Source of the DNA: Pseudomonas sp. PDM16
Lineage (GTDB): Bacteria > Pseudomonadota > Gammaproteobacteria > Pseudomonadales > Pseudomonadaceae
Assembly (NCBI RefSeq): GCF_014851865.1
Contig: NZ_JACVAM010000002.1
Coordinates: 186,001-250,000 of the forward strand
Reading direction: 5' to 3'
Length of the DNA stretch: 64,000 bases
Shown piece by piece: positions 43,991 through 53,044 of the stretch (its first letter is position 1; each line of letters opens with the position of its first letter). A program made the translations under genes and the position numbers. A model generated the notes under the pieces. That model saw nothing but the letters and a program-made list of their open reading frames with translations, had not been told where the DNA came from and did not search any database.

Positions 43991-44424
43991 AGGTGATATA
44001 GCAACTTCCGTGCACAAACTGCCGGGATAGCCTCAAGGTGTTCAATATTTTTATTCTTGGTTTCCTATCATCGCGCCGAGAGCCTTGTGCTACGGGGCTT
44101 TGCTGGGGGTGTTCCAATCGTCGCCTCGCGGAGTTCAGTCGATAGGTCTATTCGACGGCGTTACCGTGTATCGGATTGGGCGACACGAGGTATCCAGCGG
44201 TAACGCTTCCTACCTGTGCGGTCAGTCAGTTTGTGGGGCGACTTGAGAGATTTTTGCCCGATTATGGGGCGTGTCGTTTCGGTGTGCGCCGGGTCGGGCA
44301 TGAGTGAGTGAGACCCGTGCCTTTTTATAGAGCGTCGTCTTGGTCTTCTGGGGGACCTTCGTACGCAGATGAATTGCAGCCGGCGTCCCGCTATGCTGCG
44401 CGGCCCGGCCTGGAGGAGAAGTAC

Positions 44425-44850
44425 ATGTTCAACCTTGATCCACGCTTACAGCAGGACACGTTCGTATTGGGCGACTTTCCCTTGTGCCGTCTGCTACTGA
44501 TGAACGATGCCAATTATCCCTGGTTCATCCTCGTGCCGCGGCGCGAGGCGGTCAGCGAACTGTTTCAGCTGGACGTCGCCGACCAGCAGCAACTCTGGCT
44601 GGAAACCACGCAGTTGGCTGAGGTACTTAAAGATGCATTTATTGCTGACAAGATGAATGTCGCCACGCTTGGCAATGTGGTCAGCCAACTGCATATGCAT
44701 GTGGTGGTACGTCGGCGTGAAGATCCGGCTTGGCCTGCGCCTGTCTGGGGCAAGCACCCGGCGCGGCCATATGCGGGAGACGAGATTACAGCCCTTCGTG
44801 ATCGTCTGCGGCGTGTCGTTTCCGATGACTTCAGTTTCATCGAGGGCTGA
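44425..44850 (+). CDS. HIT-family hydrolase
   Basis: A 141-residue HIT protein with catalytic triad 'QLHMHVVVRRRED' (His-x-His-x-His is shortened to H-M-H). ATG 44425 has GGAGGAG upstream. HIT enzymes hydrolyse nucleotide phosphoramidates or dinucleotides. Followed four bases later by slyX and then a terminator, forming a two-gene unit. Confidence 0.87.
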   Translation: MFNLDPRLQQDTFVLGDFPLCRLLLMNDANYPWFILVPRREAVSELFQLDVADQQQLWLETTQLAEVLKDAFIADKMNVATLGNVVSQLHMHVVVRRREDPAWPAPVWGKHPARPYAGDEITALRDRLRRVVSDDFSFIEG

Positions 44851-44853
44851 TCG

Positions 44854-45060
44854 ATGGATCTGGAGTATCGTCTGATCGAACTGGAGAGCCGGCAGGCTTT
44901 TCAGGATGACACCATTGCGGCGCTGAGTGATGTGCTCGCGGAGCAGCAGCAGATCATCGAGCGTCTCAAGTTGCAGATCGCGGCACTGGCCCGCCGGCAG
45001 GAAGAGATGCAGGGGCAGTTCGGTATCGATGAGGATGAGGCGCCTCCGCCGCACTATTAA
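44854..45060 (+). CDS. slyX: SlyX family protein
   Basis: A 68-residue coiled-coil protein: '[31 protein letters not shown]' and the conserved C-terminal 'PPPHY'. Function unknown; linked genetically to the SlyD region in other bacteria. Confidence 0.9.
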   Translation: MDLEYRLIELESRQAFQDDTIAALSDVLAEQQQIIERLKLQIAALARRQEEMQGQFGIDEDEAPPPHY

Positions 45061-45064
45061 AAGA

Positions 45065-45088
45065 AAGCCCGCTTGCGCGGGCTTTTTT
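45065..45088 (+). terminator. Terminator of HIT-slyX unit
   Basis: AAGCCCGC / GCGGGCTT with loop TTGC and a T run, five bases after the slyX stop. Confidence 0.9.
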
Positions 45089-45105
45089 CTGTTGCCGAGC
45101 TGACG

Positions 45106-45720
45106 TCAGCGCTGCCCAGGCAAGGCAACTATCACATCTTCGGCCTGTAGGCCCTTATCGCGCTGCATGACGGAGAATTCGACGCGTTGCCCTTCGACCA
45201 GGATGCGATGACCCTCGCCGCGAATGGCGCGAAAGTGCACGAAGATATCCTCGCCACTATCGCGCGAGATGAAGCCGAAACCTTTCGACGTGTTGAACCA
45301 CTTGACGGTCCCGGTCTCACGGCTTTCATCTAGCTCTCTGCCGAAGGAGGCGGGGGCAACCGCGCGTCGGCCGTTGGCCATGTTGATGGCCAGGTGGAGC
45401 ATCGTGGCTGCCAGCAGGATGGCAATGCTCAGCGCAACGGCGGGCTGACTACCGATCTGCGCCAGGGGTGCAAGCAGGATCAGCGCCTGAAGCACGCTCG
45501 CGAATACCAGTAGCGCTGATACCAGTACTTGTAGCTGGTGACGCACGCCTGCGTGGCGAACGGCTGGTAGTGGCGCTAGCAGGAGGTTGATCAATCCGAA
45601 AAATGCCAGATAAAGCGCATCGGGTTGCTGCAGATAGGACAGGTCTTCGTTACGCAGGCTTGGGGCGAAGGACAGCAGCAGTGCGCCGCCGCCCGTGATC
45701 AGGTGGACGATCTTCAACAT
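45106..45720 (-). CDS. Membrane protein fused to cold-shock domain
   Basis: A 204-residue protein with three or four N-terminal membrane helices (about 5-110) and a C-terminal cold-shock domain (about 135-203) with '[18 protein letters not shown]' and 'DIFVHFRAI' (RNP1 and RNP2). It would display an RNA- or single-strand-binding domain on the inner membrane. Corresponds in position to P. aeruginosa PA0961 as I recall. Confidence 0.87.
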   Translation of the reverse strand: MLKIVHLITGGGALLLSFAPSLRNEDLSYLQQPDALYLAFFGLINLLLAPLPAVRHAGVRHQLQVLVSALLVFASVLQALILLAPLAQIGSQPAVALSIAILLAATMLHLAINMANGRRAVAPASFGRELDESRETGTVKWFNTSKGFGFISRDSGEDIFVHFRAIRGEGHRILVEGQRVEFSVMQRDKGLQAEDVIVALPGQR

Positions 45721-45858
45721 GGTAGAGAAACTCGCTTATTCGAATATGGCTAATCGAGAAGCGGAGCTGACGGTACCCGATGAATGGGCACAGTGTTCCG
45801 CCTATGCCGCCGAATTTGGCACGAGTCTATTTAACCGCAAAGAGGATGTCCGCTCAAA

Positions 45859-46935
45859 TCAAGCAGTTAGCGCGGCGTTGGAGGCTGGGGGATGGACCTG
45901 GTTGCGCCCGTTGCGCTTGGCTTGGTAAAGGGCGTCGTCGGCGCGAGTAACCAGGCTGTCGAAGGTATCTCCTGTTTCGGCGAGCGTGAGACCGAAGGAG
46001 GCGGTGATGGTATCCAGTACTTTGTCGGTGCTCCGCACTTTCACCCGCAGAGCCTGGATCTTGAGTCGTAGCTGTTCTGCGAATTCGGCGGCCGTCTCTA
46101 CGTCGAAGCAGTCTCTCAGGATGATGCAGAACTCCTCGCCGCCGTAGCGCGCGGCTACTCCGCGGGCGGGAAGCATGTCTCGGAGCAACTGACCGACATG
46201 CTGCAGCACCCGGTCACCGAGGGGGTGTCCGTACTGATCGTTGAAGTGCTTGAAGTGGTCGATGTCCAGCATGACCAGGGCGAGGCCTTTGGTGTCGCCG
46301 GATAGCGCCTGCTCCAGTAGGCGTGTGAACGCATGACGGTTGAATACATGGGTCAGGCTATCGAGAGTGGCCGCGGCCTGTGCTCTTTCCAACTGGCTAC
46401 GCAGATTCTGGATTTCGGCCTGTGCCGATCTGAGGCGATAGAGGAATTTCTCCTGCTGTTCCTGCATCTGCTGGGTGCTCAGTTGCAGCTCGTTGAGCAC
46501 GCTGGGCAGGTCGTCGACTATAGGTTCCTGAAGGGCGGCCAATCCTTGGGAAAGGCTGGCCTGGTAGTGCTGACTGCCGCTGACGCTGCGCTTTACGTCG
46601 CCTTCGATATCATCGACCAGCTCGATGACCTGCTGTTGCCCGGCGCGGGCATCCTCAAGCTCGCCTCTGATGATGAACTCGCGAAAGAGCTTGGCTGCCG
46701 TTTCCGGGGGGAAGCTGGAGAAGTCGCTGACGATCTTGTCCAGGCGACGGTTCAGGTCGGGTTCCGCACCTTTGCAGTAGCTGTACCAAAGCGCGTAATG
46801 CATGGGCGTGGGGGGGATGTCGTGGCGGACCATGTGCGGTACCGCTTGCTTGAGCAAGTCTGCAGCCTCGCGAGTCTCTTCCGGAAAAAGCTCGAGAATG
46901 GAGGGGGCTTTCGGCTGCTGGCTCATGCACGTCAC
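45859..46935 (-). CDS. Diguanylate cyclase (GGDEF)
   Basis: A 358-residue soluble protein: helical N-terminal sensory/coiled-coil region (1-185) and a GGDEF domain (about 190-345) with active-site GGEEF (265-269) and metal-binding Asp in 'VMLDIDHFKHFND'. Makes c-di-GMP. No RxxD inhibitory site at the usual place (PARG instead), so it is probably free of product inhibition. ATG at 46926 is an alternative start. Confidence 0.87.
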   Translation of the reverse strand: MTCMSQQPKAPSILELFPEETREAADLLKQAVPHMVRHDIPPTPMHYALWYSYCKGAEPDLNRRLDKIVSDFSSFPPETAAKLFREFIIRGELEDARAGQQQVIELVDDIEGDVKRSVSGSQHYQASLSQGLAALQEPIVDDLPSVLNELQLSTQQMQEQQEKFLYRLRSAQAEIQNLRSQLERAQAAATLDSLTHVFNRHAFTRLLEQALSGDTKGLALVMLDIDHFKHFNDQYGHPLGDRVLQHVGQLLRDMLPARGVAARYGGEEFCIILRDCFDVETAAEFAEQLRLKIQALRVKVRSTDKVLDTITASFGLTLAETGDTFDSLVTRADDALYQAKRNGRNQVHPPASNAALTA

Positions 46936-47032
46936 TGGGATGGTGGGAATGTCGCAAAGAATAGATTAGCTGTCGCGCGCGCGCCTAGAAAAAACTGGCT
47001 GCAGCCCTTTTGTGGCGGGCAATGTGGCCGTT

Positions 47033-48031
47033 TCAGCTGCGCTTTGCGCGATAAATGCGAAAGCCATCGCGCTCGATCAGTGTTTGGCAACTGCCCAGGT
47101 GCTGTTCGATCAGCGGCGGGTATTTAAGGAAGCTGTTGGCCACCAGGCGCAGCTCGCCACCCTTGTTCAGGTGGCGGGCGGCCTCGCGCAGCAGGTGCTC
47201 GCTGGCCTGGTAGTCGGTGTGCACGCCGGTGTGGAACGGCGGGTTGCTGATGATGGCGGCGAGACCCGTGGGAGCCGCGTCGATACCGTCGCCGGCGATC
47301 ACTTCGGCCTCCAGGCCGTTGGCGGCCAGGGTCAGGCGACTGCTCTCGACGGCGAAGGCATCGACGTCGAGCAGGGTCAGCTGGCTCTGCGGGTAGCGGC
47401 GCTTGAGCGTGGCGCCGAGCACGCCGGCACCGCAGCCGAAGTCGAGCAGATGGCCCTGCGGCAGGCCATCCAGCTGTTCCAGCAGCAGTGCGCTGCCGCG
47501 ATCCAGGCGGCCATGGCTGAACACGCCCGGCAGGCTCAGGACCTGCAGCGGGCCGTCGGCCAGTGGCAGCTCGAAACGTTGGGCGAGGGCCTGCAGGTCA
47601 GGCGCGGCCGGTGCGTTGTCCACCGTCACTTGCCACAGCTGGCAGTGGCGGGCGCTGTCCAGCTTGCGCGGCTTGCCATAGGCGGCCAGCTGCTTGGCGG
47701 CGCGTTCGATGCCGCCGCGCTTCTCGCCGACCAGGTACAGCTCGTGGCCGGCCAGGCGCGCGGCCAGGGCCTGCAGCAGGTAGTCGGCGAGTTCGCGGGA
47801 CTTGGGTAGGAACAGCACGGCGCTGTCGAAGGATGCGTCGGGCACCAGGGTGCCGAAGCGGCTGCGCCCGGCGAAGCGCGCCTCGAGCGTGTTCTGCTCG
47901 CCGGCGTGCCAGCTCCAACCATGCGCGCGTGGCAGCTGGCCGAGCAGATCATCGGCCGGCAGGCCGGCCAGCAGCAGGTCGCCCTGGAACAGTTCCGCCT
48001 GGCGCAACAGCACCTCGCTTCGTGGGTCCAT
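47033..48031 (-). CDS. rsmC: 16S rRNA (guanine1207-N2)-methyltransferase
   Basis: A 332-residue protein: an N-terminal inactive MTase-like domain and a C-terminal SAM-binding domain with '[18 protein letters not shown]' and active-site N-P-P-F-H. Start 48031 (MDPRSEV) is favoured by the GGAG spacing over the ATG at 48037. Modifies 30S subunits. Confidence 0.92.
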   Translation of the reverse strand: MDPRSEVLLRQAELFQGDLLLAGLPADDLLGQLPRAHGWSWHAGEQNTLEARFAGRSRFGTLVPDASFDSAVLFLPKSRELADYLLQALAARLAGHELYLVGEKRGGIERAAKQLAAYGKPRKLDSARHCQLWQVTVDNAPAAPDLQALAQRFELPLADGPLQVLSLPGVFSHGRLDRGSALLLEQLDGLPQGHLLDFGCGAGVLGATLKRRYPQSQLTLLDVDAFAVESSRLTLAANGLEAEVIAGDGIDAAPTGLAAIISNPPFHTGVHTDYQASEHLLREAARHLNKGGELRLVANSFLKYPPLIEQHLGSCQTLIERDGFRIYRAKRS

Positions 48032-48064
48032 GGGCATGCTCCGCGGCAGAAAAGGGCGCGTAGT

Positions 48065-49030
48065 TTACCCGACCACCCGTATGGGTGTGCCCGCGAAGAA
48101 TGCTGCCGCATTTTCTGCCAGTTGGCCGATCATGCGCTGTCGCGACTCGCGGCTACCCCAGGCATTGTGCGGAGTGATGATCAGACGCGGGATGTCTGGC
48201 GCCAGCAGCGGGTTGCCGTTACGCGGTGGCTCCTCGCTGAGTACGTCGAATGCCGCACCGCCCAGGTGGCCGGCGCGCAGGGTGTCGGCCAGGGCCTGTT
48301 CGTCGACCAGGCCGCCGCGGGCGGTGTTGATCAGCAGCGCTTGTGGCTTCATCAGTGCCAGCTCGGCGGCGCCGATCAGGTTGCGGGTCTGCTCGTTGAG
48401 CGGGCAGTGCAGGCTGAGGGCGTCGACCTGCGGCAACAGCTCGCTCAGCGCTAGGCGGTCGGTGCGGTCGGTGCGGCCGGGCAGGGCGCCGTATAGCACG
48501 CGCATACCCAAGGCTTCGGCCAGGCGAGCGAAGGCGCCGCCCAGTTCGCCGTGGCCGAGGATGCCGAGGGTCTTGCCTTGCAGTTCGATGATTGGGAAGT
48601 CCAGCAGGCAGAACTGGCTGGAGCGTTGCCAGGCGCCGTCGCGTACCGCCGCCTGGTAGTCGGGCAAGCGGGTGGCGAGGTTGAGCAGCAGCATCAGTGC
48701 ATGCTGGGCCACCGAGGCGGTACCGTAGCCCTGGCAGTTGGCGACGGTGATGCCGCGCTCGCGGGCGGCGGCCAGGTCGACGTTGTTGGTGCCGGTGGCG
48801 GAGACCAGAACCAGCTTCAGCTCGGGGCAGGCGGTGAGGGTGGCGGCGCTCAGGTGCACCTTGTTGCTGATCGCTACCTGGGCGCCTTGCAGGCGTTCGG
48901 CGACCTGCTCGGGCGTGCAGGTGTCGTGCAGGACCAATTCGCCGAACACCTGGCGCAGCGGAGTCATGTCGAGATCGCCGAGGTCGAGGGAGCTGTGGTC
49001 GAGGAAGACCGCGCGGGGGCTATTGCTCAT
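48065..49030 (-). CDS. D-2-hydroxyacid dehydrogenase (hydroxypyruvate/glycerate type)
   Basis: A 321-residue NAD-dependent dehydrogenase. Rossmann motif 'GILGHGELGGAFA', catalytic Arg in 'LLINTARGGLVDEQAL', Glu in 'FDVLSEEPP' and His in 'LIITPHNAWGSRESR' are all in place. The start at 49030 is chosen over an upstream ATG at 49111 because MSNSPRAVF begins the domain. Likely acts on glyoxylate or hydroxypyruvate; substrate not certain. Confidence 0.9.
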   Translation of the reverse strand: MSNSPRAVFLDHSSLDLGDLDMTPLRQVFGELVLHDTCTPEQVAERLQGAQVAISNKVHLSAATLTACPELKLVLVSATGTNNVDLAAARERGITVANCQGYGTASVAQHALMLLLNLATRLPDYQAAVRDGAWQRSSQFCLLDFPIIELQGKTLGILGHGELGGAFARLAEALGMRVLYGALPGRTDRTDRLALSELLPQVDALSLHCPLNEQTRNLIGAAELALMKPQALLINTARGGLVDEQALADTLRAGHLGGAAFDVLSEEPPRNGNPLLAPDIPRLIITPHNAWGSRESRQRMIGQLAENAAAFFAGTPIRVVG

Positions 49031-49109
49031 CAGCTGTACCTGTCTGGATGCGTTGCAGTGGCGTAAGGTTGCCAGCCTGTTGTCCTGATTCCCACTATTC
49101 GGAGGTCGC

Positions 49110-49739
49110 ATGTACTGGGCGGAGTTTTTGACCGTGGCGCTGATCCACCTGCTGGCCGTGGCCAGCCCGGGGCCGGATTTCGCTGTTGTGGTGCGCGAGA
49201 GCGTGGCTCATGGCCGTCGCGCCGGTACTTGGACTGCGCTAGGTGTGGGCACCGCCATCTTCGTCCATGTGGCCTATTCGTTGCTGGGAATCGGCCTGAT
49301 CGTGTCGCAGTCCATCGTGCTGTTCAACGCGCTGAAGTGGCTGGCGGCGGCCTACCTGTTCTACATTGGCATCAAGGCCCTGCGTGCCAAGCCGGCGGCG
49401 CCGGGTAGCCTGGAAGTGGTTGGCGATGGTGTTGAGCGTTCACCACGTGGTGCTTTCGTGGCTGGCTTCGTCACCAATGGCTTGAACCCCAAGGCCACGC
49501 TGTTCTTCCTCTCGCTGTTCACCGTGGTGATCAACCCGCACACGCCGCTGGCGGTGCAGGCTGGCTACGGCGTGTACCTGGCGTTCGCCACGGCGATCTG
49601 GTTCTGCCTGGTGGCGCTGCTGTTCAGCCAGCGCCGGGTGCGTGCCGGTTTTGCGCGCATGGGCCACTGGTTCGATCGGCTGATGGGCGCGGTGCTGGTG
49701 GGGCTGGGGATCAAGCTGGCCTTTACCGAGCTTCGATAA
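49110..49739 (+). CDS. LysE/RhtB-family amino-acid exporter
   Basis: A 209-residue protein with six membrane helices and the family motif 'ASPGPDFAVVVRESVAHGRRAG' near residue 20. GGAGGT precedes the ATG. Probably exports amino acids; substrate unknown. Divergent from the hydroxyacid dehydrogenase. Confidence 0.9.
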   Translation: MYWAEFLTVALIHLLAVASPGPDFAVVVRESVAHGRRAGTWTALGVGTAIFVHVAYSLLGIGLIVSQSIVLFNALKWLAAAYLFYIGIKALRAKPAAPGSLEVVGDGVERSPRGAFVAGFVTNGLNPKATLFFLSLFTVVINPHTPLAVQAGYGVYLAFATAIWFCLVALLFSQRRVRAGFARMGHWFDRLMGAVLVGLGIKLAFTELR

Positions 49740-49753
49740 GCAGTCGCCCATAA

Positions 49754-49779
49754 AAAAGCCCCGCCTAGGCGGGGCTTTT
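49754..49779. terminator. Bidirectional terminator between exporter and thiolase
   Basis: Perfect palindrome AAAAGCCCCGCC-TA-GGCGGGGCTTTT between convergent genes. Confidence 0.9.
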
Positions 49780-49793
49780 CATTTGCGTGCGAG

Positions 49794-50969
49794 TTACAGC
49801 AGCTCGATAGCCACTGCAGTGGCTTCGCCGCCGCCGATGCACAGCGAGGCCACACCGCGCTTGCCGCCCTTGTTGCGCAGGGCGTTGATCAGGGTGATGA
49901 TCAGGCGCGAGCCGGTGGAGCCGACCGGGTGGCCCTGGGCGCAGGCGCCGCCGTAGACATTGACCTTGGCGTGGTCCAGGCCGTGCTCACGCATGGCCAA
50001 CATGGTGACCATGGCGAAGGCTTCGTTGATCTCGTAAAGATCGACGTTGTCCTTGCTCCAGCCGGTCTTCTTGAACAGGTTGCTCATGGCACCGATCGGG
50101 GCGATGGTGAATTCGCTCGGGTCCTGGCTCTGGGTGGCGTGGGCGACGATCTTGGCCAGCGGCTTGAGGCCGCGCTTGGCCGCTTCCTCGGCGGTCATCA
50201 GGACCAGGGCGCTGGCGCCGTCGGAGATCGAGCTGGCGTTGGCGGCGGTGATGGTGCCGTCCTTGCGGAAGGCCGGCTTGAGGCCGGGAATCTTGTCCAG
50301 GTTGGCGGTCAACGGCTGCTCGTCGTCCTTCACCACGACTTCGCCCTTGCGGCTGGTGACGGTGACCGAAACGATCTCGTTGGCCAGCTCGCCGCTCTGG
50401 ATGGCGGCCTGGGCGCGTTTCAGCGACTCGATGGCGTAGGCGTCCATCTCCTCGCGGGTGATGCCGTACTTGTCGGCGGTTTCCTGGGCGAAGGAGCCCA
50501 TCAGGCGGCCGGTGCGGGCGTCTTCCAGACCGTCGAAGAACATGTGGTCCTTGATCTCGCCGTGGCCCATGCGCAGGCCGCTACGGGCTTTCTCGATGAT
50601 GTACGGGGCGTTGGACATGCTTTCCATGCCGCCGGCGACCATTACTTCATTGCTGCCGGCCTTGAGCGCGTCGAAGGCCTGCATCACGGCCTTCATGCCG
50701 GAGCCGCACAGCTTGTTGATGGTGGTGCAGCCGGTGGCCGATGGCAGGCCGGCGCCCAGCGAGGCCTGGCGGGCCGGGCCCTGCTTGAGGCCGGCGGGCA
50801 GTACGCAGCCCATGATCACTTCCTGGACATCGGCGGGCTGGATACCGGCACGGGCTACGGCCTCGCGAATGGCGGCGGCCCCCAGATCCACGGCGGGGAT
50901 GCTGGACAGGCTGCCCTGGAAGCCACCCATGGGGGTGCGGGCGCCGCTGACGATGACGATATCGGACAT
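49794..50969 (-). CDS. Acetyl-CoA acetyltransferase (thiolase)
   Basis: A 391-residue thiolase. Nucleophilic Cys in 'NKLCGSGMKAVM', His in 'INEAFA', and 'GGACAQGHPVGSTGSRL' with the second Cys region; length standard. Makes or splits acetoacetyl-CoA. Divergent from the acyl-CoA ligase, so may be part of fatty-acid or ketone-body use. Confidence 0.92.
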   Translation of the reverse strand: MSDIVIVSGARTPMGGFQGSLSSIPAVDLGAAAIREAVARAGIQPADVQEVIMGCVLPAGLKQGPARQASLGAGLPSATGCTTINKLCGSGMKAVMQAFDALKAGSNEVMVAGGMESMSNAPYIIEKARSGLRMGHGEIKDHMFFDGLEDARTGRLMGSFAQETADKYGITREEMDAYAIESLKRAQAAIQSGELANEIVSVTVTSRKGEVVVKDDEQPLTANLDKIPGLKPAFRKDGTITAANASSISDGASALVLMTAEEAAKRGLKPLAKIVAHATQSQDPSEFTIAPIGAMSNLFKKTGWSKDNVDLYEINEAFAMVTMLAMREHGLDHAKVNVYGGACAQGHPVGSTGSRLIITLINALRNKGGKRGVASLCIGGGEATAVAIELL

Positions 50970-51142
50970 CGGTATTACCTCTGGAGAGTGAAGCCGGAAC
51001 GGCAGGTATGAGTCGATTCTACTGCGTGACCGAAAGCGGCCAAAGGGTCACGGGAAAAATCATTCTTTGGATGGATTAAGCCGAAGCCAGAGCGGTTCTA
51101 GATTGGCGGCGAAGAAAAAATCCAAGAAAACAGGTCATCGCC

Positions 51143-52825
51143 ATGCTGAATACCCGTGTCATTCCTCCAACCGAAAACGCCAACCAGGCGCCTCTGCTGA
51201 TCAAGCGTCTGCTGCTCTCCGGTAGCCGCTACGAGAAGACCCGCGAGATTGTCTACCGCGATCTGGTGCGCTACAGCTATGCCACCTTCAATGAGCGCGT
51301 GGCGCGTCTGGCCAACGTGCTGACGGCGGCGGGTGTGAAGGCCGGTGACACCGTGGCGGTGATGGACTGGGACAGCCACCGTTACCTGGAATGCATGTTC
51401 GCCATCCCGATGATCGGCGCGGTGCTGCATACCATCAACATCCGTCTGTCCGCCGACCAGATCCTCTACACCATGAATCACGCCGAAGACCGCTTCGTGC
51501 TGGTCAACAGCGAGTTCCTGCCGCTGTACAAGGCGGTGGAAGGGCAGCTGACCACGGTGGAGAAGACCATCCTGCTCACCGACGGCGCCGAGAAGACCGC
51601 CGACCTGCCCAACCTGGTCGGCGAGTACGAGGGCCTGCTGGCCGCGGCCAGTACCCAGTACGACTTCGCCGATTTCGACGAGAACTCGGTAGCCACTACC
51701 TTCTACACCACCGGCACCACCGGCAACCCCAAGGGCGTGTACTTCACCCACCGCCAGCTGGTGCTGCACACCCTGGCCGAAGCCAGCGTGCTAGGCAGCC
51801 TGGACAGCGTGCGCCTGCTGGGCACCGATGACGTGTATATGCCGATCACTCCGATGTTCCACGTGCATGCCTGGGGTATTCCCTATGTGGCGACCATGCT
51901 CGGGGTCAAGCAGGTCTATCCGGGGCGCTACGACCCGGAGCTGCTGGTTCAGCTGTGGCAAAAGGAGAAGGTCACCTTCTCCCACTGCGTGCCGACCATC
52001 CTGCAGATGGTGCTCAACGCCAAGGCGGGGCAGGGCCAGGACTTCGGTGGCTGGAAGATCATCATCGGCGGCAGCGCACTCAATCGTGCCCTGTACGAGG
52101 CCTCCAAGGCGCGTGGCATCCAACTCACGGCCGCCTATGGCATGTCCGAGACCTGCCCGTTGATTTCCTGTGCGCACATCAACGAAGAGCTCAAGGTCGG
52201 TACCGAGAGCGAGCAGATCACCTACCGGATCAAGGCCGGCGTGCCGGTGCCGTTGGTGGAGGCTGCACTGATGGGGGCGGACGGCCAGCTGTTACCGGCC
52301 GATGGCGAGACCCAGGGCGAGCTGGTACTGCGCGCGCCCTGGCTGACCATGGGCTACTTCAATGAGCCGGAAAAAAGCGCCGAGCTCTGGGAACACGGCT
52401 GGTTGCACACCGGCGACGTGGCCACACTGGATGATTTTGGCTTCATCGATATCCGCGACCGTATCAAGGACGTGATCAAGACTGGCGGCGAGTGGCTTTC
52501 GTCGCTGGAACTGGAGGACCTGATCAGTCGTCATCCGGCCGTGCGCGAAGTGGCGGTGGTCGGCATTCCCGATCCGCAGTGGGGTGAGCGTCCCTTCGCC
52601 CTGCTGGTGCTGCGCGAGGGGCAGAGTCTGGATGCCAAGGTGCTGAAGGACCACCTCAAACCCTTTGTCGAGCAGGGTTGCATCAACAAGTGGGCAATAC
52701 CCAGTCAGATTGCACTTGTTACCGATATTCCCAAAACCAGCGTGGGTAAGCTCGACAAGAAACGAATTCGCCTGGATATCGCCCAGTGGCAGGCGGCCGG
52801 CAGCACATTTCTATCTACGCTTTGA
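51143..52825 (+). CDS. Fatty-acid-CoA ligase (AMP-binding)
   Basis: A 560-residue adenylate-forming enzyme. P-loop '[16 protein letters not shown]' (about 191-206), 'YGMSETCPL', '[25 protein letters not shown]' and C-terminal Lys in '[13 protein letters not shown]' are complete. Resembles medium- or long-chain acyl-CoA ligases of the AlkK type. Followed by the DUF1302/DUF1329 pair. Confidence 0.9.
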   Translation: MLNTRVIPPTENANQAPLLIKRLLLSGSRYEKTREIVYRDLVRYSYATFNERVARLANVLTAAGVKAGDTVAVMDWDSHRYLECMFAIPMIGAVLHTINIRLSADQILYTMNHAEDRFVLVNSEFLPLYKAVEGQLTTVEKTILLTDGAEKTADLPNLVGEYEGLLAAASTQYDFADFDENSVATTFYTTGTTGNPKGVYFTHRQLVLHTLAEASVLGSLDSVRLLGTDDVYMPITPMFHVHAWGIPYVATMLGVKQVYPGRYDPELLVQLWQKEKVTFSHCVPTILQMVLNAKAGQGQDFGGWKIIIGGSALNRALYEASKARGIQLTAAYGMSETCPLISCAHINEELKVGTESEQITYRIKAGVPVPLVEAALMGADGQLLPADGETQGELVLRAPWLTMGYFNEPEKSAELWEHGWLHTGDVATLDDFGFIDIRDRIKDVIKTGGEWLSSLELEDLISRHPAVREVAVVGIPDPQWGERPFALLVLREGQSLDAKVLKDHLKPFVEQGCINKWAIPSQIALVTDIPKTSVGKLDKKRIRLDIAQWQAAGSTFLSTL

Positions 52826-53044
52826 GCCTTGAGAGCGGGGCACATGGCCATCCAGTGCCCCATCCAAGCAAACGCTTGGCTTGTTAATTGCTGTCGCGTG
52901 ATGAATCCGATCGGCGCGCCTGGCGTGACCGGCCGGTCTAGAGAGGTTGGGGGCTGGAAATCACACTTTCGGGGGATCAAGCTCCGGAGGGGGGTAGATA
53001 TAGTCCGCAGCAGCCATAACAAAAAAACCAATGGAGTAGCGTCG

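Noticed and set aside
43854-44117. An 87-codon minus-strand frame in the oprD upstream gap
   Set aside because: No ribosome site, no conserved pattern; more likely regulatory DNA.
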